DNA from: Adiantum capillus-veneris
Taxonomy: Eukaryota > Streptophyta > Polypodiopsida > Polypodiales > Pteridaceae
Reading direction: 5' to 3'
Assembly (NCBI GenBank): GCA_014529385.2
Contig: CM043955.1
Coordinates: 146,294,640 to 146,358,639, forward strand
DNA length: 64,000 nt
Within the stretch, counting starts at the first letter, position 1; every line of letters begins with the position of its first letter. The translations under genes and the position numbers were made by a program. Below, in pieces: positions 44,752 through 54,560 of the stretch. The notes under the pieces were generated by a model that did no database searches, was not told the DNA's origin, and was given only the letters and a program-made list of their open reading frames with translations.

Positions 44752-45494
44752 ATGCCTTTGGCACCCTACAAGCGTCAGCGAATAACCTCTAAGGTTAATC
44801 GCTTACTTTTTTAGGCATCCGTCTTCACTTGTTTTTTTATGTTTTTTAATGATCGATTTTTTGGATTAGAGCGTGTGATAGCTTAAAACAAGTGTATCGC
44901 TTAGGGGGTCGTGGTGTGCTTTATAGCACAGCATTTGGTTACTCGAAGCTCCATTGGTCCTCAAAAAGGTCGATTTTTACCTACACGTGAGGCTAAAATG
45001 CGTAATTTTAAAGGGGGACTGAGGCCTGAGCCTAAGCGTGGGCTTGGGCTTGGGTCTGGGAGATATTCCCAATCCCGGTCCTACCTTTAAAATTTTAACT
45101 TTTTTATTTTGTTTTTTTTGGGGATAAGGTCGCCGCGGCCCCGCTATGCATGCGAGCACACACACACACCTAACCTACCTACTTACAACTAATACATCTA
45201 CTGTTACACACTAACACACTGCTACAGTAACTCATTAGCTAACAGAACTACTTACTGTACTTTACACGGAACTAACATTATAGATCTACTACCTTAATCC
45301 TAACACTTTATCACAGAGAAAACACCTTATGGACAGAAAAAACACAGTACCTTTTAATACCTTATTAACAAAACAATACACATCAGCAAAACAAACTCCT
45401 TCTTAACATACACACCTTCCTTCTCTACCTTTCCTACATTTCAAAATGCACCACAAAGTAGCATAGAGTGCTACTCCAGCTTAATGCAAGGCAT
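44752..45494 (-). other. G1 leader
   Basis: Non-coding leader between the primer site and gag. It is AT-rich with an 'ACTAACAC'-rich stretch (45,170-45,400) on the plus strand. Confidence 0.6.
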
Positions 45495-45512
45495 TCCCCG
45501 GTAGCGGCGCCA
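45495..45512 (-). promoter_or_regulatory. G1 primer binding site (tRNA-Asp-like)
   Basis: The minus strand reads TGGCGCCGCTACCGGGGA four bases inside the 5' LTR. Two positions differ from the tRNA-Asp type site as I remember it. Confidence 0.85.
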
Positions 45513-45516
45513 AAAA

Positions 45517-46075
45517 TGTGCGCGTCTATTGCACGTGTCAATGCAAGGGACTTGCCGATACACTGTGTGTGAGCCACAAATGGCTCCAAGAACATAACTA
45601 GACTAATCTAACAAGCTCAAGAGAGCAAGGGTGTGTACTCACCACCCTTTTCTCGCCTTCGTGGAGGATTCCTCGCCGCGAAGAAGAAGGAGCCGCCGTT
45701 GCACCGCGCTCAACCGCTTCACCGTCGTCGTGCTGTCGTTGCAATGCTCTCTCTCTCTCTCTCTCTCTCTCATACACACACACACAAGGAGATGAAGAAG
45801 AAGAAGATGGAGATGGAGCAAGAGCATTCTTCAATTGCATAAATGAAAGAATAAGAGATTTTAGGTTTAGGTGACTTTTATATGAACTCACCCCATTCAC
45901 ACTTAAGCGCCCATACTTAGACAACTAACCCTTGAATGCTCCTATTAGGGTGAACCTCTCATCGGCGATCACTCTTACCCTTTTTCTATTGGACCGACAA
46001 GCTCGGTACTTGACTCTACTAAATAAATAATATGGCGTCTATTGTTGGTGATAGGAATGTGCGTGAGGATTAACA
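45517..46075 (-). repeat. G1 5' LTR
   Basis: 559 bp, pairs with 15,190-15,811. It is followed on the plus strand by the target duplication GCTAG. Confidence 0.93.
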
Positions 46076-46155
46076 GCTAGTCTTTTTACTTTGGGTAAAG
46101 GATCCCTTTTTACCGGTCAAAATCCTTCCACAATATTGACTAATTCAACTTTGTG
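46076..46155 (-). other. Continuation of G4 tail right of G1
   Basis: The word GGATCCCTTTTTACC and its surroundings match the G3 internal tail near 55,870. Joined to 15,132-15,189 it forms the pre-insertion target of G1. Confidence 0.5.
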
Positions 46156-46483
46156 TGTAATGGAAATGGCCTATGAACTTTGAGAAAAGAGGAATTAGGA
46201 GAATTAGATTGAGCATTTTCATGAGACTACTTTGAGAACATAGAAGGTGAACTTAATTAGAGGTAGCAACATAACCATTATACTTAATTAACTTGGCATG
46301 AACAATACTTTACAAGAGAGAGAATTAGAGAACACGACAACAATTGAGAACCAGATTTATGTGGAGCCGGGTCCCCCCTCCAATAGGCTTTTGTATTATA
46401 TAAAGAGAGACTTGGTACAATACTATCTTTGTGTTCCTTGTGACCTAGGTGATGCAATCACTACAAGAGGCTATTCATATTAG

Positions 46484-46565
46484 CGACGCTCAAAAAAAAA
46501 ATTCCCAGCGTTGCTATGAGCGTCGCAAATTTACAAAGAAATTTACGACGCTCATAGCGACGCCG
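46484..46565 (+). repeat. CACTA 5' subterminal inverted repeat
   Basis: Arms 46,508-46,532 and 46,539-46,563 are 25-bp inverted copies (two mismatches) with a 6-base loop. They contain GCGTCGC and CTATGAGCG words shared with the 3' end. In En/Spm, subterminal motifs bind the TNPA protein; the role here is inferred. Confidence 0.85.
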
Positions 46566-46649
46566 GCTGGGCTAAAAAAATAACCGAGCGCGCCCAAAAA
46601 CTCAGATCTCAGATTTGAGTTTTTCGGCGCCCTCAAGCAGGGAGCAGGT

Positions 46650-46653
46650 AATG

Positions 46654-46697
<44 letters not shown>

Positions 46698-46968
46698 CTT
46701 CTCCACACACACACACACACACGAGGAGAGGAAGGAGAGCCAGGTATGCTCCTTCCCTCTCCTCATTCTCATGTTCCCTTCCCCTCTTTCTCTCTCCCTC
46801 TCTCTCTCTCTCTCTTTTTCTTCTCCACACACACACACACACACACGAGGAGAGGAAGGAGAGCCAGGTATGCTCCTTCCCTCTCCTCATTCTCTTGTTC
46901 CCTTCCCCTCTTTCTCTCTCCCTCTCTCTCTCTCTCACACACACACATACACACACACACATAGTGTT

Positions 46969-47012
<44 letters not shown>

Positions 47013-47240
47013 AACAAAAACAAAAACGCACACACACATACATAAACAAAGAATGCACACACACATTGAGAGAGAAAAAGAGAGAGAGAGCATGCATAAA
47101 CAAAAAACGCACGCATTGAGAGAGGAAAAGAGAGAGAGAACATGCATAAACAAAAAACGCACACATTGAGAGAGGAAAAGAGAGAGAAAACATGCATACG
47201 ATCCAAAAAAACGCACACACATTGAGAGAGAAAGAGAGAG
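46650..47240 (+). repeat. CACTA internal microsatellite and minisatellite arrays
   Basis: A roughly 122-bp compound unit of (TC)n, TTTTTCTTCTCC, (CA)n and a CGAGGAGAGGAAGGAGAGCC spacer repeats at 46,691 and 46,813, with a partial third copy near 46,930. A (GA)n run follows (46,970-47,008). A 50-bp minisatellite starting CATTGAGAGAG then occurs at 47,064, 47,114, 47,164 and 47,220 (last spacing 56). The many long ORFs drawn over it on both strands are shadows. Confidence 0.92.
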
Positions 47241-47409
47241 AAACTAATTTAACGTCGTAGGAAACTAATTAAAATTAAAAGACCTAAAGATCTAGCCGAC
47301 GAGGAGTTGAACTCAAGACCTATTATTCAAGAGGGAAATGGCATAATCAATCTATCATACTTGGCATGGGTGATAGAAAGGTTATACCATTTATCTCTTT
47401 TTATTGGCA

Positions 47410-47596
47410 CACACATCCACACACGCGCACACACACAAGAAGAAGAGAGTTATAACGTCGTAGGAAACTATCTTAAAAGACGTTAAAGATTAGGTTATAT
47501 GTAGACTTACATTAAATTAGATTTAAGTTTATTTTTAACAAGATTTACGTTTATTTACGCTAGATTTAGATTTACGTTATATTAGATTAGATTTAG
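47410..47596 (+). repeat. CACTA internal direct repeat, copy 1
   Basis: The sequence around AACGTCGTAGGAAACTAT, followed by AAAGACGTTAAAGATT and ATTAGATTTA words, matches 48,093-48,290. Copy 1 borders the captured HIPP fragment on its left. Confidence 0.85.
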
Positions 47597-47959
47597 GTCT
47601 CCATAGACTGCGATGCATGCATGAAGCGGGTGAAGAAAGCCCTCAATGGAATATAGGGTATTGCTGCCTTCACTCATGGTGGGCTCCGTCGATCCAAAAG
47701 TACTGGTGAAATGTCTTCAGAAGATAGGGAAGAAGGTGGATCTTCAGGGCGGCAAGAGTCACTACATCCCCGACACAATGACCATCTAGACAACCTCTAG
47801 TCATTCAACAGCAACTTCAAAGTTAGTAACAAGAGCAAGAACGGTCTAAAGAGCCAATTGTTGTCGTCAGATGTGGATGGAGATGAGGCAGCGTCACCGC
47901 CGGAAGTTAACTCTCACATCTTTAGTGATGAGAATGCCAACTCTTGTCGAGTTATGTGA
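47597..47959 (+). pseudogene. Captured HIPP (heavy-metal-associated isoprenylated plant protein) gene fragment
   Basis: In one frame 47,597-47,669 reads VSIDCDACMKRVKKALNGI, then a stop (47,654-47,656) where the family has E, then GI. After a frameshift, 47,679-47,780 reads GSVDPKVLVKCLQKIGKKVD. After a second frameshift, the end (to 47,959) reads SHIFSDENANSCRVM and a stop. This is the HMA fold with its metal-binding C-x-x-C, the 'V-D-P...L...K-x-G-K-K' strand-helix, and the FSDEN...C-x-x-M terminus whose cysteine is farnesylated in HIPPs. The first cysteine's preceding M is I here. The CACTA appears to have captured a host transcript or gene and let it decay. It lies between direct repeats, not in either transposon gene. 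Confidence 0.88.
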
Positions 47960-48052
47960 ATAATTATGTGTTAAATCAGTTTTAAGGTTCTTATAATCCC
48001 TGTTAGTTTAGTTCTTTGTTTTTAATATAACATAATTTACGTTAGATTTAGA

Positions 48053-48090
48053 TTTATGTTATATTAGATTAGACTTAGGTTTATTTAGGT

Positions 48091-48130
<40 letters not shown>

Positions 48131-48295
48131 GAAGAAGAGAGTTTTAACGTCGTAGGAAACTATCCCAAAAGACGTTAAAGATTGGGTTAGATGTAGACTT
48201 ACGTTAAATTAGATTTAGGTTTATTTTTAGTTAGACTTAGGTTTATTTTTAGTTAGATTTATGTTTATTTAGATTTACGCTTATTTACGTTAGAT
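48053..48295 (+). repeat. CACTA internal direct repeat, copy 2, with (CA)n
   Basis: 48,053-48,080 repeats 47,571-47,598 (two mismatches), the 28 bp immediately left of the HIPP fragment. A (CA)n run (48,093-48,128) and the AACGTCGTAGG unit follow. A (GA)n run lies at 48,585-48,616. Confidence 0.85.
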
Positions 48296-48584
48296 CGAGT
48301 CCACGCAAGAATTACTTACGGTTTAGGGTTTAGAGTTAGACGAACACTGAAAAGATCTACTGTGAAAAGATGTTAAGATGCTGTGAAGTGCTACAACTAG
48401 AGAAGAGGTAAAGGGGTTTTGTCCACTACATGCAGTATCATGTAGACGTGGGTGTGTAGATTTCTTGTACCCACAAATATAGGTATTGACCAATAAAGAC
48501 GAGATTATAACCCGGTGGTTCTGATCTCTGTGCACCTCTAGACCGAGGTGTGCGGGGATTGGACATGACTAGAGAATGTGAGGT

Positions 48585-48620
<36 letters not shown>

Positions 48621-48682
48621 GACAAAGAATGCCAATAGAATATTAAATTTGTTGTCCAGGTTATAAGTTTTTTATCCTCATT

Positions 48683-51600
48683 ATGAGTAGCGACGAGGAT
48701 GTGGGACCGTCCAACCGAAACACCTATCTCTCAACGAGGGTCTTATGTCCTTGTAATCAATGCAAGCATGCTGTGCGACGGACAAGACGTGTTTCTTTGC
48801 AGCACGTTCGCGAATTTGGCGAGTTCGATCCATCTATTATAGATCGAGTTGTTGCCAATTATAACTCGTCGGACTCTGACGCTGGCCAACAAGCAGCAAT
48901 CTTGCAACCCAATAGGCGTGTTCGCAGGCGCTTTGTTCAAGCAGCATATGTGAGGCCACAAGATGTAGCCTCTGACAGCTCGGGGGATGATCATGCAGAG
49001 CACATTCCCAACGAGGCAATGTTTGAGCCCGAGATTGATGAAATGATCGAGACGATCATGGATTCAGAAAGGCTTATCTATGATGATATGAAAAGTGAAG
49101 CCGATACGCCATTGTATAATGGAGCACGTATGTTTAGATTGAAAGCACTCCTGGTTCTTCTCAACATGCAGGCAAAGTTTGGATGGAGTGACACTAGCGT
49201 CACAGTGCTTTTCAGGTGATCTATTACAATTAGTTTACTTTAATAAAACTCTAAATGTATAATGATCTGATAGATTTTTACACGACTGTATCATATTTTT
49301 ATGTTGTGTAGATTGCTGAAAGAGCACATACTACGAGCTGACAATGTGATGCCAGATTCCCGAGATGAAGCAAGAAAGATTTTGCGAAACTTGGGGATGG
49401 ATTACAATTCTATCCACGCTTGTCCTAATGACTGCATTCTTTTCAGAGGGGAATACATAGACATGGAGAAGTGTCCGAAATGTGATTCCGAAAGATATCG
49501 AGTAGATCTCCACGGGACAAAAATTCCACAAAAGGTTTTGCGACATTTCCCTCTGCTTCCTCGCATCAAGCATTTCTTCGAATGTAAGTCCATGGCCGCC
49601 CTAGCATCATGGCATGAGGAGAATAAATCTTCGGATGGTGTGCTACGAATTCCTGCAGATTGCGTAGCGTGGAAACATATAGATGGAACATGGTCGGATT
49701 TTGCCAGGGAAGCTCGAAATTTGCGCTTAGGCCTGGCTATGGATGGCATAAATCCATTTGGTCAAAGATCAACATCTTACAGTGTATGGCCCGTTGTCAT
49801 CGTCAACTACAACATTCCCCCGTGGTTGACTACGAAGAAGAGGCACCTATGGCTAAGCTTGATTGTGCCAGGGCGATATAAAGTGGGGAATATGGATGTG
49901 TATCTTCGTCCACTATTGGATGAGCTACAACAATTGTGGATTGGCATAGAGGTGGTGGATATGAGCCGACACACAGGACGACGGAATGCTTTGATCAGAG
50001 GCATTCTAATGTGGACCATGCATGACTATCCCGGGCTAACAGAATGCTCAGGTGATCTATTAACACTCCTCACTCAGACACTGTAAATCTTGTTTTTTCC
50101 CATAGTTGATCTATTATCATGTGTATACATGCAGGGCTTCAAACAAGCGGATACAGAGCATGTGTCACATGTGGACCTAGACTGAATGCACGTAGGGCAC
50201 CCTCATTGAAGAAGCAAATCTACGAAGGTCATCAAGCGTATCTTCCAGAGAATCATGTGTTACGCGAAGGCTTTTTGGGAAGAGAGCCACCAAGGATGTC
50301 TGCACAAGCATGGTTAGAGCAGAAGGAGATGTGCGATGACGGATTGCCTCCAGGGATGAAGAGACTATCTCTATGGTACGAGTTACCATACTGGCCCCGA
50401 CTCATGATCAATCACTTGCTTGATCCAATGCACATATTCAAGAATGTGGGTAATCTACTATGGGACCATCTGACCGGCAAGAAAGATACTTTGGGAGCCA
50501 GAGTTGACCGTAGAAACGTGGATCGTATGGAGCAATATTGGCCGCAAACAGCGTCTGATGGATCGATAAAACTCCCTAAAGCACCATGGATTTTCACAGG
50601 AGCCCAAGAACGCAAAGTAAAAGAGACCATTCGATCTTTGCGGACCCCCACTGGCGTAATGCACTCGCTCCGAACGTGTTTTACTAAAGAAGGAAAGCTT
50701 ACCGGTTTGAAGTCACACAATTGGCATAAAATGTGTCAGGTACGTTCATAGTGGACTTTAATATCATTGCATAAAATGTGGACTTTAATATCATTGCTGC
50801 ACATACTTTACAATTTATTTTACCGGTTGCCATTGAGGGATGTTTGTCTCTCGACATCCGTAACACAATCTACAAACTTGCAAAGCTGGTGCAATGGATC
50901 TCACAAAAGGAGATCAACGTAGACTCCATACCTTTCGCCAAACTAAATGCTGCGGAGCTTGTGTGCATGTTTGAGAAACATTTTCCTACTACAATGCTAA
51001 CCATTCAGGTGCATCTTCTTGTTCACATAGTTGATGAGGTGGAAATAGCTGGCACAGTTCATTCCAGATGGATGTTCTTCTTAGAGCGTTTCATGAAAAC
51101 GCTTAAGGGATATGTGCGTCAAAAGGCACGTCCGGAGGGTAGCATGGCAGAAGGTTGGTTGATATCAGAGTCCCTAGTGTACATTGGAGAGTGGCTAGAC
51201 GGATTTGATAAATCCTAGGACACGCTATGGCGAACCATAGATGATGAGCGTATATCTGAGATTGTCATGTGCAATCTCGGTGTTGAGAAGAAGATGACGG
51301 AAGATCTAGAGACTAAAATCAACCGATTTTGCATGCTTCACAATCCAGTGATGCAAAAGTGGATTTCACAATACGAGGATGCAAAGCAAGAGCGACAAAG
51401 GGCACGAATCGAGTGGAGACGGGGAAGACGACCACCGATGCACTATCCAGCGGTTCTGGAGAGCCTACCACCCTTCATGAGCTTAAGATGGTTGCACAAC
51501 CAATTGAAAAGCGCACAACAATGCGGTGACGAAGTGACTAAAGAAGAGTGGGAGTACTCTCGGGGTTGCGCGACCAAGGTAAGTTTGCAATGTACGACTA

Positions 51601-52411
51601 GCAAGTGACTTTATTTATAAACGTTTGAACGGCCACTCATAATCTTTGTTCGTTGTAGTATAAGTCATTCACAGCAGCATGGTGTAAAGGTCGACATTTT
51701 AGGGTGGAACGAATCGACAAAAAGCGTTTTACTCAAGATTGTGGAATCATGGCAAAATTTGAACAGTCTAGTCGACGACGTTCCTCTGATGCAGATCCTG
51801 TGGTGGCGGAACTCGCTTACTTCGGCACGTTGCAAGAGATTTTGAGGATCGATTACAGAGGATTTTTTGTCGACTTGTTCGACATGCAATGGTTCAAGAT
51901 AATCATGGAGGGTCGCAACGCTACTGTGCGTAGAGGAGAGTCTGGTTTTCTTGAGGTGGATTCTACTAAGAAATGGACTGACCTAAGAGACACTTTCGTA
52001 CTACCCGAGCATTGTGAACAAGTAAGTATGTAAATAGTTAACATCCCCCTTTTACAAGTTATGTGCTTGAAAGCTCTCATGTAAGTTATGTGGCTCTGGC
52101 AGGTAATATTTCATCCTACAAAGTCTACATCAAACTGGTGGTACGTCATAGAGGTAGCCCCTCGTAGTGCAAGGACGTATGAAGGCTACCATGTGCCAAT
52201 CAAAACGACATCAATGGAGGAGATCAGAGAAGATGCTCAATCAGAAGCCGCTGCGGTGGTGCCAGACGAGCATCAAGATGCTACTACTCTATATGGGGTG
52301 CATGCAGAGGAGCTACAAAATGAAACAGAGGATATGTGTTTAAACGGAGAGCTCTATATAGATATAGGAAGTTATGCTGAGTTATGCGAGGATGAGAGAG
52401 AGATCTCTTAA
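48683..52411 (+). CDS. CACTA TNP2-type transposase (six exons, one stop)
   Basis: Exons inferred from the reading frame and GT/AG sites are 48,683-49,215; 49,312-50,051; 50,135-50,739; about 50,796-51,578; 51,659-52,021; and 52,103-52,411, about 1,110 residues. The N-terminal CPCNQCKH motif fits the transposase-associated zinc domain. Exon 2 carries the Tnp2 block (IHACPNDCILFRGEY, CPKCDSERY, HFPLLPRIKHFF, LAMDGINPFG, YSVWPVVIVNYNIPPW). Exon 3 has CVTCGP and LLDPMHIFKNVGNLLW. Exon 4 has ILPVAIEG and HSRWMFFLERFMKTLKGYVR (DUF4218-like), and exon 5 has YFGTLQEILRIDYRG (DUF4216-like). Defects are TAG at 51,216-51,218 and no visible AG acceptor before exon 4, where a 27-bp duplication sits. The start is the first ATG in the frame. 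Confidence 0.88.
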
Positions 52412-52683
52412 AGCCACAAATATTGTATTTGAACAATTTTGCTCCGTGTTGTAAAAGCTCTGGCTCTCTAAGTACCTTCCATGGTGTATAACGCTCTTTT
52501 CTACTCGCGCTCACATCTTTTGATTGAAAATTCTGAGTTTTCGACTTGCCTCTTCTATCACTCGATTCATTGCGTCATTGTATTTATATGCGTCATTATG
52601 TCATTGTATTTAATGGTCTTTGTGTCATTGTCTACTCTATTCATTCAATATTAAGTTTAAATATTCGTGTGTTTAATGCAGGT

Positions 52684-53993
52684 ATGGATGATGAGGAGTT
52701 TCTTTCTTCTTTGTCACCGCAGCAGAGACAGTGGTACGTGGAGAGTCATCGCTCTGGCGCATCATCGCGCGTTCCTACTCCATCCGCATCTCCCTCTCTT
52801 TCGGAGCATTCGGCGCGCTCCGAAGCTTCGGCGTCGACGAGACGAGCTTCACACTCGTCTAGACACCGGCGCTCTAGAGGTGGCGGTGGCGGTTGTTGTC
52901 GGGATTCCGCCACCGATGCCTCCACACCGCCTCGTGTTCGACGAGGCTCTTTACCCTCCCCTTCTTTGCCCGCCCCCACACCAGCCACAGCATCGCCATC
53001 TACGCCAGGTTTTGCACGGCTGACTGTTCCTAGAAGCTACACACCTCTACCTACTCCGCCAGGAGCCACCCCACTCGACACTCCTCGCTTTGGGGCCCAG
53101 ACGCCGGTGGAGACACCTGACGTCCGTACCCCCATCGACACGCCGCTAGAGACCCCTGCCGGGACACCCAGGTTCACGCGTCACCGGCCAGAGGGCTTGT
53201 CTTACTGCGTCGACATCAGCGGCGGCATCATCATGGATGATGACGGCAAGAAGGTGATCTCGCGCATGCGTGGTCTTTGCTCTCAGCTGTTTAGACACTA
53301 CATACTAAACAAATGGAGTGAAGTACCAAGTGATTTAAAAAACAGAGTCATCAGCATACTTCATGATGAGTTTCCCGTTCCAACACGGGATCAGCGCTTC
53401 AATGAAGACCTGATGAAGATTCGAATGCGCGAATACTACAAACACAAGCGTTCCGAAGTGCAAAAAGCAATCAAGAATGGGTGGAACAGGCCAGATTGGC
53501 TGGCCAAAGAAGATTGGAAGAATGCGAAGAAAGCAGCGCGCAAGAATCTCGACAAGTGGAAGCAACAAAAGGATGCAGCCAGAGCGCGAGTAGAGGCAGG
53601 GAGCTCGCACCACTTGGGGAGCGGTGGATGGGCATCATTTGAGGCCGATTTTGTAAGTGTTTTCACATTGCTCTTTATGTTTGATAGTTTAGGGTTTATG
53701 AGTTTTTTAGTTCTAACATAATGAAATCTTTGTATGTTTTGACAGTGGTCGATGACAGGACGTGATCCCACACCGTACGAGCGCGAGTACGCAGGTAGGA
53801 AGGGCTTAAACGCCCTGATGGACATTCTCAGTTCGCGCGGCGGCATGGTTAGTATTAGGGTTTACTCTTTTTTATTTTTTGTATTGTTTTATAAATGTCG
53901 TTATATGTTTATACTTACTGAAAGCTGTCTTATTGTCTTTTTTTGCAGAATCCGACAGATACGCCGCTTGGACGCGATGAGACGTCTGACTAG
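52684..53993 (+). CDS. CACTA TNPA/Ptta-type (Transposase_24-like) protein
   Basis: Exons are 52,684-53,652, 53,746-53,847 and 53,949-53,993, all phase 0 with GT/AG borders, giving 371 residues and a TAG end. The ATG at 52,684 begins MDDEEFLSSLSPQQRQWYVE and is preceded by an AG that could be a 5'-UTR intron acceptor. The first half is Ser/Pro/Arg-rich with repeated T-P motifs. Residues 190-320 carry the En/Spm (Ptta) pattern: LNKWSEVPSDLKNRVISIL, then HKRSEVQKAIKNGW, LAKEDWKNAKKAARKNLDKW and HHLGSGGWASFEADF (HtxGS-like). In En/Spm such proteins bind the subterminal repeats. No defect is seen. Confidence 0.87.
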
Positions 53994-54353
53994 ACGACGT
54001 CGGTTTAGCCGTAGCTAGATAGCATTAGTTTAGGGTTTCTCATAGCTTATGTATCATGAGACGGATTTTATACGTCTTTTTGAACCATGTATATTATTAC
54101 ATTTGTCACCGCAGTTCCTTTTGCCAATCAATTCTTTATGCCTATGATGTTGTACAATTGTCATTATTACATTTGCCAATCAATTCATTTTGCTTATGAT
54201 GTGTACAATTGTCAATTTTGCAAACAATGCGTCTTGTGGGTGACTATTTTGGGTCTATTATCTACCCTTGCACTTTTTTAAAAAAGTGAATCAAGTACAA
54301 TATGGTTGATGGGTGGTAGGGCATTGAATGCCCTGCCACCAAAAAAAAATTCT

Positions 54354-54560
54354 CTCGGGCGTCGCTATAAGCGTCGCTATTTATGGCTCTGGAGCGTCGC
54401 TATGAGCATCGCTATAGTCTTCTGTGTAAACGTCGCTATATGCGTCGCTATATAGCGACGCTTATAGCGACGCTCTCGTAGCGACGCTCGTAGCGACGGT
54501 TTTAGCGACGCCGGGGGTTATAAAAACCCAGTGTATTTCCGTCGCTAACAGCGTCACAAG
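54354..54560 (+). repeat. CACTA 3' subterminal repeats forming a large inverted repeat
   Basis: CGTCGCTA occurs about five times forward, then about five times as its reverse complement TAGCGACG, then once forward. The hinge is the perfect 20-bp palindrome GCGTCGCTATATAGCGACGC (54,442-54,461). The same architecture is at 235-445 in the first CACTA. Confidence 0.9.

Larger units (their letters stand above)
15190..46075 (-). mobile_element. G1: outer Ty3/gypsy LTR retrotransposon, split by G2
   Basis: Two related LTRs (15,190-15,811 and 45,517-46,075), both TGTGCGCGTCT...TTAACA, are flanked by the 5-bp target duplication GCTAG (15,185-15,189 and 46,076-46,080). On the minus strand the primer site TGGCGCCGCTACCGGGGA directly follows the 5' LTR (right side), and a polypurine tract directly precedes the 3' LTR (left side). 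Coding remnants in order are gag, two zinc knuckles, an aspartic protease and a W-P-K tail. Reverse transcriptase, RNase H and integrase are absent. Between 39,050 and 16,780 the element is interrupted by G2; without it G1 is about 8.6 kb. Confidence 0.93.

Noticed and set aside
46615..47222. Several long overlapping ORFs on both strands rich in S/L or R/E and C/V
   Set aside because: They are translations of (TC)n, (CA)n and (GA)n arrays, which are open in many frames.
52667..53023. Alternative frame ORF over the TNPA gene start
   Set aside because: GC-rich proline/serine coding leaves other frames open; the frame with splice-consistent exons and the Transposase_24 pattern is preferred.
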